Shown in pieces: positions 1 to 7,135 of a stretch of 16,091 bases of DNA (positions are counted from its first letter, which is position 1; each line of letters opens with the position of its first letter). The DNA is taken from positions 1 through 16,091 of the forward strand of contig CALBSW010000025.1 of the NCBI GenBank assembly GCA_937967465.1, written 5' to 3'. A program made the position numbers and the translations under genes. The notes under the pieces are model-generated. The model saw only the letters and a program-made list of their open reading frames with translations, ran no database searches and had not been told where the DNA came from. Source of the DNA: an uncultured Flavobacteriales bacterium. GTDB taxonomy: Bacteria > Bacteroidota > Bacteroidia > Flavobacteriales_D > Sanyastnellaceae.

Positions 1-2369
1 CCAATGAGATGTGGCTGTCGGATGGGCAGGGGGGCTTCACCGACGGCTACGCGTCCTCTGGGACATTTGACAACCTGATCGGGATGGGGGCGCTGTTCAT
101 CGACATCGAGAATGACGGTGACCTGGACTTGTACCTCACCCACGACGGAAATCAGGCCAACAAGCTCTACATCAACGATGGGACCGGGGTGTTTGATGAG
201 CAGGCTGCGGAATGGGGACTCAATCTCCAGTCGCAGGGCATGGGGGTGGACGCCGCCGACCTCAACCATGACGGCTACATGGACCTGTTCGTTTCGAACA
301 ACTTGCCCAACGACCTCTTCCTGAATCCCGGGCAACAAGGGTCGGGCGCTTCACCTGCGCCCTTTGTCAACATCACGGAAACGGCGGGAGTGGGCGACTC
401 CGGCATGGGGTGGGGAACGGTGTTCATCGACCATGACCACGACGGCGAGAAAGACCTCTATGTCGCCAACGAGTATTTCTTCAGCCCCTATCCCAATCTG
501 CTCTATCACAACGAGGGCGACCTGACGTTCACGGATGTGGCGGAAGGGACCGTACTCGAGAGTCCCTACAGTGGATACGCCACCGTGGTGGCCGACTTCG
601 ATGGCAATGGGACCGAGGATTTGCTGGTGGCCAACACGCTGACCGGGTCGAATCCGGGGTGTCAGCTCTTTCTCAACGACGACACCGAGCACCACTGGAT
701 CGGCTTCGAATTGGAAGGCGTGATCTCGCCGCGGGATGCGGCGGGCGCCCGGGTGGTGGTCCATGCCGATGCGGATTTCGTGCGAACGGACCAGAGTTAC
801 CTGGGATACAGCTACAGTTCTTGTGGTCCGTTGACCTTCAACTTTGGCCTGGGGGGCCGCACCGAAGTGGACAGTGTCGAATTCTTTTGGCCGAGTGGAT
901 TGCGCACCGTGATGGAGGGGCCTGACGTGGACCAATACCACACCGTTCTGGAGACGCCTTGCTTGGGACTGTCTCCCCAGTTGGACTGGCCGACCTCGGT
1001 TGAACTCTGCCCAGGCGATACGTTGGTGTTGACGGTGCCCGATGGCTGGACGGCCACGTCGTGGACCGGTGGGACGGATGTGGCGGAGGGCCGCGCCTAC
1101 ACGGAGGATGGCGTGGCCCAGGCGCTGTTGGCTGCCGGCAATGGCTGCACCATCCTGACCGACCCGCTGGACATCGAGGTGGTCCCTGCGGAGGCACCCA
1201 CCGTTGTACTCGACGGACCTGCCAAGTTCTGCTCGGGGACGCTGCGCGAATTGTCGGTCGAAGGCGACATGGTGGACATCCAATGGTCGAACGGGGTGAC
1301 GGCACCATCGCAGATTTTGGCTGAATCGGACACCCTGACCGTGACGACCACCAATGTGTGCGGCCACATCGACACGTCGGATCCTGTTGCCGTGTCGGTT
1401 TTCCAGACCCCTTTGGCTCCGGTGATCCCGCAGGCCACGGTGGCCACGGGCGGCACGCACACGTTCGAGCCCATCTTGTTGGATGAGGCCGTGCTGCGCT
1501 GGTATGCTCCCTGGGGCACCAATGCCCTCGCCGATTTGCTGGCGGGCAGTACAGACCAGGTGGGGCCGTTCATCACGGAGTCCGCGACCTACAGCACGCC
1601 ACCCATGGGATTGACCTCGGGATGGTGGGTCCGTGCCGAAGCGCAACGGGACATTCGAACCGACATGGGGGGCAAGCTGACCTCATCGAGCGGGGGGTTC
1701 ATTGACTCAGACACCTACGGTCTTCAATTCGATGTGCACGAGCCCATCCGTTTGGAGCGCGTCCGAATGCGGGCGGTGACCGCTGGCCCGCGGGTCGTTC
1801 AAGTCACCCAGCAGCCAGCAGGACTGGTGGCCAGCAAGACCGTCCAGCTGGAGGAGGGGTGGAACGAGGTGGAATTGAACTTCGCCCTGGACCCCGGCGT
1901 GAACTACAACTTGCTCGCCGTGGGCGATGAGATCGGGCTGTGGCGCGACAATGCTGCGGGTGAATTGGAATACCCCTATGACATCGGGGGCATGGTGACC
2001 ATCCAGGGGTCGACGATTCCCAACGCTGCGGGCCAAGGGTATTACTACTTCTTCTACGATTGGACTGTCTCCAGTCAAGGGCTGACCTGCGCGAGCCCGG
2101 CGGTGGCAGCGGTGGTCAATGTGGTCGATGGCATTGCGGGCTGCACCTACGCTTTTGCCGCCAACTTCAACCCCCAGGCTACCCTCGATGATGGCAGTTG
2201 TGCCTTGGCCGGCTGTCTGGACCCGCTCGCGTCCAATTACAATCCGGCGGCCACGGTGGACGATGGCAGCTGCGCCGTGGATTGCGCCAGCGACCTCAAT
2301 GGGGACGGCCAGATTGGCGCACCGGATTTGTTGGAATTGCTTGCCCAGTGGGGCAGTGTCTGCGACTGA
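1..2369 (+). CDS. Secreted FG-GAP/VCBS-repeat protein with ASPIC/UnbV domain, Cys-rich repeats and dockerin-like end (5' truncated)
   Basis: The frame is open to the window edge, so the N-terminus and any signal peptide are missing. Residues below count from the Met codon at 9, which is probably internal. Calcium-binding FG-GAP/VCBS motifs of the D-x-(D/N)-x-D-G-x-x-D-L type sit near residues 32, 84, 141 and 196 (for example DLNHDGYMDLFV). An ASPIC/UnbV-like domain follows at about 242-310 (DAAGARV, FFWPSG). Two Ig/PKD-like stretches lie at about 315-460 (CPGDTLVLTVPDGW, IQWSNG). A less recognisable region precedes two 24-residue Cys repeats (711-758) and an EF-hand/dockerin-like end at about 761-781 (DLNGDGQIGAPDLLELL). 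This build is typical of large secreted or surface proteins of marine Bacteroidota, probably adhesive or polymer-binding; the function is inferred and no catalytic domain is seen. No obvious T9SS sorting domain closes the protein. It ends with TGA, 34 bp before ftcD. Confidence 0.85.
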   Translation, partial: NEMWLSDGQGGFTDGYASSGTFDNLIGMGALFIDIENDGDLDLYLTHDGNQANKLYINDGTGVFDEQAAEWGLNLQSQGMGVDAADLNHDGYMDLFVSNNLPNDLFLNPGQQGSGASPAPFVNITETAGVGDSGMGWGTVFIDHDHDGEKDLYVANEYFFSPYPNLLYHNEGDLTFTDVAEGTVLESPYSGYATVVADFDGNGTEDLLVANTLTGSNPGCQLFLNDDTEHHWIGFELEGVISPRDAAGARVVVHADADFVRTDQSYLGYSYSSCGPLTFNFGLGGRTEVDSVEFFWPSGLRTVMEGPDVDQYHTVLETPCLGLSPQLDWPTSVELCPGDTLVLTVPDGWTATSWTGGTDVAEGRAYTEDGVAQALLAAGNGCTILTDPLDIEVVPAEAPTVVLDGPAKFCSGTLRELSVEGDMVDIQWSNGVTAPSQILAESDTLTVTTTNVCGHIDTSDPVAVSVFQTPLAPVIPQATVATGGTHTFEPILLDEAVLRWYAPWGTNALADLLAGSTDQVGPFITESATYSTPPMGLTSGWWVRAEAQRDIRTDMGGKLTSSSGGFIDSDTYGLQFDVHEPIRLERVRMRAVTAGPRVVQVTQQPAGLVASKTVQLEEGWNEVELNFALDPGVNYNLLAVGDEIGLWRDNAAGELEYPYDIGGMVTIQGSTIPNAAGQGYYYFFYDWTVSSQGLTCASPAVAAVVNVVDGIAGCTYAFAANFNPQATLDDGSCALAGCLDPLASNYNPAATVDDGSCAVDCASDLNGDGQIGAPDLLELLAQWGSVCD
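2139..2282 (+). repeat. Two tandem 72-bp units encoding GC...NYNP...DDGSC Cys-rich repeats
   Basis: Two in-frame units of 24 codons (2139-2210 and 2211-2282) encode GCTYAFAANFNPQATLDDGS... and GCLDPLASNYNPAATVDDGS.... Each has one Cys at position 2 and one near the end (GSC). The units match at Gly-Cys, Ala, N-(F/Y)-N-P, A-T and DDGSC. Repeats of this pattern are frequent near the C-termini of secreted proteins in marine Bacteroidota; their role is unknown to me. Confidence 0.8.
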
Positions 2370-2403
2370 ATCGGATGTAGTTTGGCGGCACGAATCCGAC
2401 GCC

Positions 2404-4104
2404 ATGACCACCCGCCTCATCGAATGCGTGCCCAACATCAGCGAGGGCCGCGACCGCGCCAAGATTGACGCCATTGCTTCTGTTGTCGAAACCGTTGAAG
2501 GTGTTCGCCTTCTCGACGTGGATCCCGGGGGTTCCACGCACCGCACGGTCATCACCTTCGTCGGGCCGCCTGAGACCATTGTGGAGGCGGCTTTCCGGCT
2601 GATTCAAAAGGCCGGTGAGCTCATCGACATGTCCAAGCACAGTGGAGAGCACCCGCGAATGGGCGCCACGGATGTGTGTCCCTTCGTGCCGGTGGCTGGC
2701 GTCACCATGGAGGACTGCAAGGCCGCAGCGCATGCCCTGGGCCAGCGCATCGGCGACGAGTTGGGCATTCCCGGATACTTCTACGAGGAGGCGGCCACTT
2801 CGCCGGAACGCCGCAACCTCGCCCATTGCCGGAAAGGCGAATACGAGGGCCTCGACAAGCTGTCCCAACCTGAATGGGCGCCGGATTTCGGCCCTGCGGA
2901 ATTCAACGAGCGGGCGCGCAGCACCGGCGCCACGGCGGTGGGCGCACGCGACTTTCTCGTGGCGTACAACATCAACCTCAACACCACGTCCAGCCGCCGA
3001 GCCAATGCGGTCGCCTTTGACCTCCGTGAGAATGGCCGGGTCAAGCGCGAAGGCGGGCTGACGGGCCCGGTGGTGAACGATGCGGATGGCAACCCCATGC
3101 GGGAGCCCGGCCTGTTGAAGTGTGTCAAGGGCATCGGTTGGTACATCGAAGAGTACGGCATCGCACAGTTGTCATTGAACCTCACCAACATCAGCATCAC
3201 CACGGTGCACGAAGCGTTTGACGCAGCATGTGAGCGGTCCATCGCCCGTGGCATGCGCGTCACAGGCAGCGAAATCGTGGGGTTGATTCCGAAGCGGGTG
3301 TTGATCGACGCCGCCCACCATTACCTCCGGAAGCAGAACCGCAGTCTGGGCATCAGCGAAGCGGAAAAAGTGAAGGTGGCCGTCAAGTCATTGGGCCTCG
3401 ACGATCTCGCGCCATTCGATGCGCGCAAACGGGTCATCGAATATTTGCTCGAGGACGCCGCTGGACCACAAGCGCCGCTGGCGGCGATGTCGCTCACCGG
3501 ATTTGCAGAAGAAACGGCCAGCGAAAGCCCCGCACCCGGAGGCGGTTCCATCTCAGCCTACGTCGGTGCCTTGGGGGTTTCGTTGGGCACGATGGTCGCC
3601 AATCTGAGCGCACACAAACGCGGGTGGGACGACCGTTGGGAGACGTTCAGCGAGGTGGCCGAGCGGGGCATGTCGCTGCAAACGCGTCTGCTTCAATTGG
3701 TGGACGAGGACACTGCGGCGTTTGACGCCATCATGGCGGCGTTCGGTATGCCCAAGGGCAATGAGGCCCAGAAAGCCGAGCGCAATGCAGCCATCCAAGC
3801 AGCCACCTTGGGCGCCATGGAGACCCCACTGGAAGTGGCAGAGGTGGCTTTGGCGTCCATGGAGGTCATGGCCGATATGGCGGACCGCGGCAACCCCAAT
3901 TCCATCACGGATGCAGGAGTCGGCGCCCTGTGCGCCCGGACCGCCGTGCTCGGCGCGGTGATGAATGTGCGGGTCAATGCCGCCGACCTGAAGGACCGGG
4001 CCAAGGCCGATGCCATGCTGGCCCGCTGTGCTGCGTTGGAACAGGAGGCCGAAGCGCGAGAAGCGGCGATTCGGGCGAGGGTGGCCGAGGTGTTGGGGGC
4101 TTGA
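2404..4104 (+). CDS. ftcD: Bifunctional glutamate formimidoyltransferase / formimidoyltetrahydrofolate cyclodeaminase
   Basis: A 566-residue fusion of the two last steps that move the formimino group of histidine-derived formiminoglutamate to tetrahydrofolate, giving glutamate, then 5,10-methenyl-THF and ammonia. It is cytosolic. The formimidoyltransferase half (about 1-330) begins TRLIECVPNISEGRD and contains EHPRMGATDVCPF, where His83 corresponds to the catalytic histidine of the family. The cyclodeaminase half (about 360-566) begins SLTGFAEETASESPAPGGGS and has the NPNSITDAGVGA segment of that domain. The ATG at 2404 gives the family N-terminus; the frame is open farther upstream, but that part overlaps the previous gene and is not conserved. 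No Shine-Dalgarno is evident. It lies 34 bp after the secreted protein gene, with no other histidine-degradation gene in the window. Its TGA abuts the stop of cutC on the other strand. Confidence 0.95.
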   Translation: MTTRLIECVPNISEGRDRAKIDAIASVVETVEGVRLLDVDPGGSTHRTVITFVGPPETIVEAAFRLIQKAGELIDMSKHSGEHPRMGATDVCPFVPVAGVTMEDCKAAAHALGQRIGDELGIPGYFYEEAATSPERRNLAHCRKGEYEGLDKLSQPEWAPDFGPAEFNERARSTGATAVGARDFLVAYNINLNTTSSRRANAVAFDLRENGRVKREGGLTGPVVNDADGNPMREPGLLKCVKGIGWYIEEYGIAQLSLNLTNISITTVHEAFDAACERSIARGMRVTGSEIVGLIPKRVLIDAAHHYLRKQNRSLGISEAEKVKVAVKSLGLDDLAPFDARKRVIEYLLEDAAGPQAPLAAMSLTGFAEETASESPAPGGGSISAYVGALGVSLGTMVANLSAHKRGWDDRWETFSEVAERGMSLQTRLLQLVDEDTAAFDAIMAAFGMPKGNEAQKAERNAAIQAATLGAMETPLEVAEVALASMEVMADMADRGNPNSITDAGVGALCARTAVLGAVMNVRVNAADLKDRAKADAMLARCAALEQEAEAREAAIRARVAEVLGA

Positions 4105-4848
4105 TCAGCCTTCGGATTCGTCCGCTTCCTCAGCGGCGATGGCTTTCCGGATGGCTTTGGCCAGTGCGGTGACGCGCTTCGCGTCCACGGGGTAGAGCTC
4201 CCCTTCAAACCAGCGGCCTTCGTGGGCGACCCCAGCGCTGTGACGCGCTGATGCCCGGAAACAGGACAACCCCGCGCTCCACATGCGCGCTGCACCGTGG
4301 GGCAGAACTGCGCCGGACGCGTAGATGTCGAAGTCCACTTTGGATTGCCAATCGACCAGGGTCTCGTGGCCCTTGATGGCGTTGCCGAACCCGGCACTGG
4401 ACGCCAAGCCGCCAATGGGAAGTTGGGACAATCGCTCAAAGGCGCGGTGGGGCTTTTTGGCGCTGTCGATGGCCCGTCCCGCCATGATGCGGTGGCCGCC
4501 AAACCGTTCGATGGCCGTTTCAAGCAGATCAAAATCAAACTCGAGGTGGCCGTTGAGCCCACCGATGAGGACTTGAGCTGCGCCTTGCTCCAGGCTCCAC
4601 TCGGCATCGCGTAGGATGATCTCCTTTTCGGAGGAAGTGAAGACCAGGTGACCTTCTCGGGGACGCAATGAGACAATCACCGGCAGGTCGGTGGCGGCGA
4701 TGCCCGCTTGAATGGTGCCGGGAGAAGGGGTGACCCCGCCGGCCGTGTAGCAGCCGGCCAATTCAATGCGCGTCGCGCCGCCTCGAATCGCCCGAGAAAC
4801 ATCGCCGGGCGTGCTGCAGACAATCTGAAGATCGAAGGGGCTGTCCAT
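4105..4848 (-). CDS. cutC: CutC family protein (copper homeostasis family TIM barrel)
   Basis: A 247-residue protein matching CutC: GGATRIEL (23-30), GGVTPSPG (37-44), LRPREGHLVFTSSE (61-74), a Gly-rich GGLNG turn (96-100) and an acidic C-terminus. CutC was named for copper tolerance in E. coli, but the biochemical activity of the family is poorly established, so the copper role should be treated as a family label. The chosen start is ATG at 4848. The upstream in-frame GTG at 4899 would lie inside the rplS terminator hairpin and adds residues unlike the family. The gene follows rplS on the same strand but is separated by that terminator, so it is probably transcribed separately or by readthrough. 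Its TGA touches the TGA of the convergent ftcD. Confidence 0.88.
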   Translation of the reverse strand: MDSPFDLQIVCSTPGDVSRAIRGGATRIELAGCYTAGGVTPSPGTIQAGIAATDLPVIVSLRPREGHLVFTSSEKEIILRDAEWSLEQGAAQVLIGGLNGHLEFDFDLLETAIERFGGHRIMAGRAIDSAKKPHRAFERLSQLPIGGLASSAGFGNAIKGHETLVDWQSKVDFDIYASGAVLPHGAARMWSAGLSCFRASARHSAGVAHEGRWFEGELYPVDAKRVTALAKAIRKAIAAEEADESEG

Positions 4849-4877
4849 CACTGGGCAAGGTAAGGCCGCACAGGTCC

Positions 4878-4916
4878 GAAAACCACGAAGCCGGACCACA
4901 GGGGACCGGCTTCGTG
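4878..4916 (-). terminator. Rho-independent terminator after rplS
   Basis: Read on the minus strand, an 11-bp perfect stem CACGAAGCCGG / CCGGCTTCGTG (plus coordinates 4906-4916 and 4884-4894) encloses an 11-nt loop that can pair two more bases past an A-A mismatch. A short GGTTTT run follows (4883-4878). It begins 20 bp after the rplS stop and ends 29 bp before the cutC start, so it should close the trmD-rplS transcript. Confidence 0.85.
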
Positions 4917-4936
4917 ATGAGAGAGTGAAGTGAGAA

Positions 4937-5299
4937 TTACTTCGCAGCGGTGAAGGACCGCTTCTCCTTGATGCGGGCAGACTTGCCCGTCAGGCCGCGC
5001 AGGTAGTAGATGCGGGCACGGCGCACCTTGCCTCGCTTCATGACCTCGATGTTCTCGAGGAAGGGGCTGCTGATCGGGAACACGCGCTCGACACCCACGC
5101 CGGAAGCCATCTTCCGAACCGTGAAGGTCTCGGTTGGTCCCTCGCCGCGGCGCTGAATCACGATGCCCTGAAAGACCTGGGTACGCTCCTTGGAGCCCTC
5201 CTTGATCTTGTAGCTGATCTTGACGGTGTCACCTGCACCGAACTCAGGCCAATCCTGAATGGGGGTGAGCTGTTGGGAGATTTGACGAAGACGATCCAT
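4937..5299 (-). CDS. rplS: 50S ribosomal protein L19
   Basis: A 120-residue protein of normal L19 length, located at the 30S-50S interface of the large subunit. The signature FTVRKMASGVGVERVFP (59-75) and the basic KRGKVRRARIYYLR segment (88-101) are intact. The start is ATG at 5299 (MDRLRQISQQL); an earlier in-frame ATG at 5338 would add 13 residues not typical of the family and overlaps a candidate promoter. It lies 51 bp downstream of trmD, the usual bacterial order. It ends in TAA, the only non-TGA stop in the window, and is followed by a strong hairpin terminator. Confidence 0.97.
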   Translation of the reverse strand: MDRLRQISQQLTPIQDWPEFGAGDTVKISYKIKEGSKERTQVFQGIVIQRRGEGPTETFTVRKMASGVGVERVFPISSPFLENIEVMKRGKVRRARIYYLRGLTGKSARIKEKRSFTAAK

Positions 5300-5335
5300 G
5301 TCGGTAGGGATATGCGTGTCCGAATTAACGGGGTG

Positions 5336-5365
5336 CAATATTACGACATTTCACGCCTCGTCCAA
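5336..5365 (-). promoter_or_regulatory. Candidate Bacteroidota-type promoter for rplS
   Basis: On the minus strand TTGG (5365-5362) is followed after 18 bases by TAATATTG (5343-5336). This is one base from the Bacteroidota -7 consensus TAnnTTTG, with a TTG-like -33 element at accepted spacing. It overlaps the last codons of trmD and would place a transcription start about 30 nt before the rplS ATG, allowing L19 to be made in excess of TrmD. The assignment is by pattern only. Confidence 0.35.
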
Positions 5366-6031
5366 CAGGTCGGGGCGAAGTCGTTTTGTGCGCTCCAAGG
5401 CCTGCTCCATCCGCCACTTTTCAATTTCGGCGTGGTGCCCGCCCAGAAGGACATCGGGGACCTTGTGGCCTTCCCAATCGGCTGGCCGCGTGTAGACCGG
5501 AGGCGCGAGCAGGCCATCCTGGAAGCTGTCGGTCAATGCGCTTTCGCCGTCACCAATGGCACCAGGGACGAGGCGGACGAGCGCATCGGCCAGCACGGCG
5601 GCGGCCAATTCACCTCCACTGAGTACGTAGTCGCCAATGCTCAACTCGAGGGTGATCACCTGCTCCCGGATCCGCTGGTCAATGCCCTTGTAATGGCCGC
5701 AAAGCAGAATGAGGTTGCCGCACAGGCTCAGCTGATTCACCCGAGGCTGCGCCAGTCGCTCTCCATCGGGCGTCAGGTAAATGACCTCGTCGTAATCGCG
5801 TTGGCTTTTCAGGTCGGCGATGGCATCCACGATGGGTTGGATGGCCATGACCATGCCGGCGCCCCCTCCAAACGGGGTGTCGTCAATCTTGCCGTGCTTG
5901 TCGGTGGTCCATTTGCGGATGTCGTGGACTTCGACTTCCACCACGCCGGCTTTGCGGGCACGGCCGATGATGCTTTCGCTGAATGGCCCTTGGAGCAAGT
6001 CGGGCACGGCAGAGAGAATGTCAATGCGCAT
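5351..6031 (-). CDS. trmD: tRNA (guanine-N1)-methyltransferase TrmD
   Basis: A 226-residue SPOUT methyltransferase that uses S-adenosylmethionine to make m1G37 next to the anticodon, preventing +1 frameshifting. Visible family features are MRIDILSAVPDLLQGPFSES at the start, DDTPFGGGAGMVM (51-62), the knot segments LCGHYKGIDQR (110-120; usually GRYEGIDER) and SIGDYVLSGGE (131-141), and the C-terminal HHAEIEKWR (199-207). The start is ATG at 6031, five bases past the stop of the aldo/keto reductase, which implies co-transcription. The frame is open upstream, but that part lies inside the reductase gene and does not resemble TrmD. rpsP and rimM, often linked to trmD elsewhere, are absent here. 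Confidence 0.96.
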   Translation of the reverse strand: MRIDILSAVPDLLQGPFSESIIGRARKAGVVEVEVHDIRKWTTDKHGKIDDTPFGGGAGMVMAIQPIVDAIADLKSQRDYDEVIYLTPDGERLAQPRVNQLSLCGNLILLCGHYKGIDQRIREQVITLELSIGDYVLSGGELAAAVLADALVRLVPGAIGDGESALTDSFQDGLLAPPVYTRPADWEGHKVPDVLLGGHHAEIEKWRMEQALERTKRLRPDLLDEA

Positions 6032-6036
6032 GGGAG

Positions 6037-7020
6037 TCAATATTCCGGATGGGCCGGGGCGTTGTCCAGGATGTCTTCGATGCGCGCCATGACGTCTGCG
6101 GTCAACAGGGGAACGACCTGTGGCGCACCCAGGTTCTCTTCCAGCTGATGGGGCTTGGAGGCGCCAAGGAGGACCGTGGATACATCGGGATTCTTGAGGC
6201 ACCATGCCAAGGCGAGTTTGGGCAAGGTCGTGCCGAGGTCTCCAGCGAGTTCGCCCAGTTGCGCCACCTTGGACAGGCTTTTCTCCGTCAAGAGAATGTC
6301 CGCGAGCCAGCCGAGCTCTTCTCGGTTGAGGCGCGCATCGGCACCGGCGCCGGCGTTGTATTTACCGGTCAACACACCGGAAGCGAGCGGGCTGAACACG
6401 GTGGTACCCAGTCCGACCGTGCGGTACACGTCCTGGTACTCGACCTCGACTTTCCGGCGCACGAACATGTTGTATTGCGGCTGTTCGGTGATGGGGCCGA
6501 TGAGGTGGTGGCGTTCAGCAATGCGGTGGGCGTCCATGATCTCTGCGGCACTCCATTCGCTGGTGCCCCAATACAGAACCTTACCCTGCTGAATGAGTTG
6601 GTGCATCGTCCACACGGTCTCCTCCATGGGCGTTTGCTTGTCGGGTCGGTGACAGAAATACAGGTCGAGGTAATCCACCCGCAACCGCTTCAATGCAGCA
6701 TGGCAGGCCTCCACGATGTGCTTTCTGTGCAGCCCCTTTTGGGTGGGCCATTGTCCACCGGCCCCCCAGAATACCTTGGATGAGACGCACCACGAATCGC
6801 GGGGCCAATTGCGCTCGGCCAACAGTTTGCCCATCACTTCCTCTGATGCACCATCGGCATACGTCTCGGCATTGTCAAAGAAGTTGATGCCGGCGTCGTA
6901 GGCCATGTCGAGCAACCGGCCGCTGGTGCTGTCGTCGATTTGATTTCCGAAGGTGACCCAACTGCCGAGGGAGAGCTCGGAGAGTTGCAGTCCACTGCGG
7001 CCCAATCTGCGGTATTCCAT
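6037..7020 (-). CDS. Aldo/keto reductase, Kv-beta-like (AKR6 type)
   Basis: A 327-residue NAD(P)H-dependent oxidoreductase with a TIM-barrel fold. The catalytic tetrad is intact: Asp49 and Tyr54 in FFDNAETYADG, Lys82 in SSKVFWG, and His124 in YLDLYFCHRPD. The C-terminal cofactor site is visible as LLGASKPHQLEENLGA. The MEYRRLGRSGLQLSELSLGS opening and WGTSEW segment favour the voltage-gated potassium channel beta-subunit-like branch (E. coli YghZ-like). The physiological substrate cannot be read from sequence; small aldehydes are typical. The start is ATG at 7020. It is the first gene of a cluster with trmD (5 bp gap) and rplS, so a metabolic gene leads a translation operon. It is divergent from ppc. 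Confidence 0.9.
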   Translation of the reverse strand: MEYRRLGRSGLQLSELSLGSWVTFGNQIDDSTSGRLLDMAYDAGINFFDNAETYADGASEEVMGKLLAERNWPRDSWCVSSKVFWGAGGQWPTQKGLHRKHIVEACHAALKRLRVDYLDLYFCHRPDKQTPMEETVWTMHQLIQQGKVLYWGTSEWSAAEIMDAHRIAERHHLIGPITEQPQYNMFVRRKVEVEYQDVYRTVGLGTTVFSPLASGVLTGKYNAGAGADARLNREELGWLADILLTEKSLSKVAQLGELAGDLGTTLPKLALAWCLKNPDVSTVLLGASKPHQLEENLGAPQVVPLLTADVMARIEDILDNAPAHPEY

Positions 7021-7021
7021 G

Positions 7022-7052
7022 TCGCGAAGTTAGCCGCGTGCGAACCGCGGAA
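7022..7052 (-). promoter_or_regulatory. Weak candidate promoter for the aldo/keto reductase-trmD transcript, possibly leaderless
   Basis: On the minus strand TAACTTCG, one mismatch from TAnnTTTG, ends four bases before the reductase ATG. A TTTC lies 17 bases farther upstream. If used, transcription would begin at or within a few bases of the ATG, giving a leaderless or near-leaderless mRNA. The element is weak and could be chance. Confidence 0.22.
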
Positions 7053-7074
7053 AACCTGCGGCGGGGTTCAGGTG

Positions 7075-7082
7075 TAATTTTG
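7075..7082 (+). promoter_or_regulatory. Candidate -7 promoter element of ppc
   Basis: TAATTTTG fits the Bacteroidota -7 consensus TAnnTTTG exactly. It lies 43 bp before the ppc ATG in the divergent intergenic region and would give a leader of roughly 35-40 nt. No good -33 TTTG is seen 17-20 bases upstream, so support rests on the -7 element and its position. Confidence 0.4.
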
Positions 7083-7086
7083 ATGT

Positions 7087-7135
7087 GCCGGCAATGCTCC
7101 GGCTCCCCCAGTTTTTTCGAGTCCCATGGAGCATT
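7087..7135 (+). promoter_or_regulatory. Possible alternative hairpins in the ppc leader covering the start codon
   Basis: Hairpin A pairs GCCGG (7087-7091) with CCGGC (7099-7103). Hairpin B pairs AATGCTCC (7093-7100) with GGAGCATT (7128-7135), and a G-U pair 7101-7127 extends it through the ATG at 7126. The two share bases 7099-7101, so they cannot form together; B would occlude initiation and A would free it. This is seen as base complementarity only, and the regulatory role is an inference. Confidence 0.3.

Noticed and set aside
351..1646. 431-codon His/Arg/Gly-rich frame on the minus strand in the secreted-protein gene
   Set aside because: Its composition is that of a shadow frame; the plus strand carries regular FG-GAP and ASPIC modules across the same stretch.
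2371..2399. Small inverted repeat TCGGAT/ATCCGA and TAGTTTG between the secreted protein gene and ftcD
   Set aside because: The stem is only 6 bp with a 17-nt loop and no T-tract, and the promoter-like TAGTTTG is one base short of TAnnTTTG; both are within chance.
7087..7116. Possible terminator in the ppc leader (GCCGG hairpin then TTTTTT)
   Set aside because: The T-run starts about 7 nt after a 5-bp stem, so it does not have intrinsic terminator geometry; the alternative pairing with the start region is the more notable feature.
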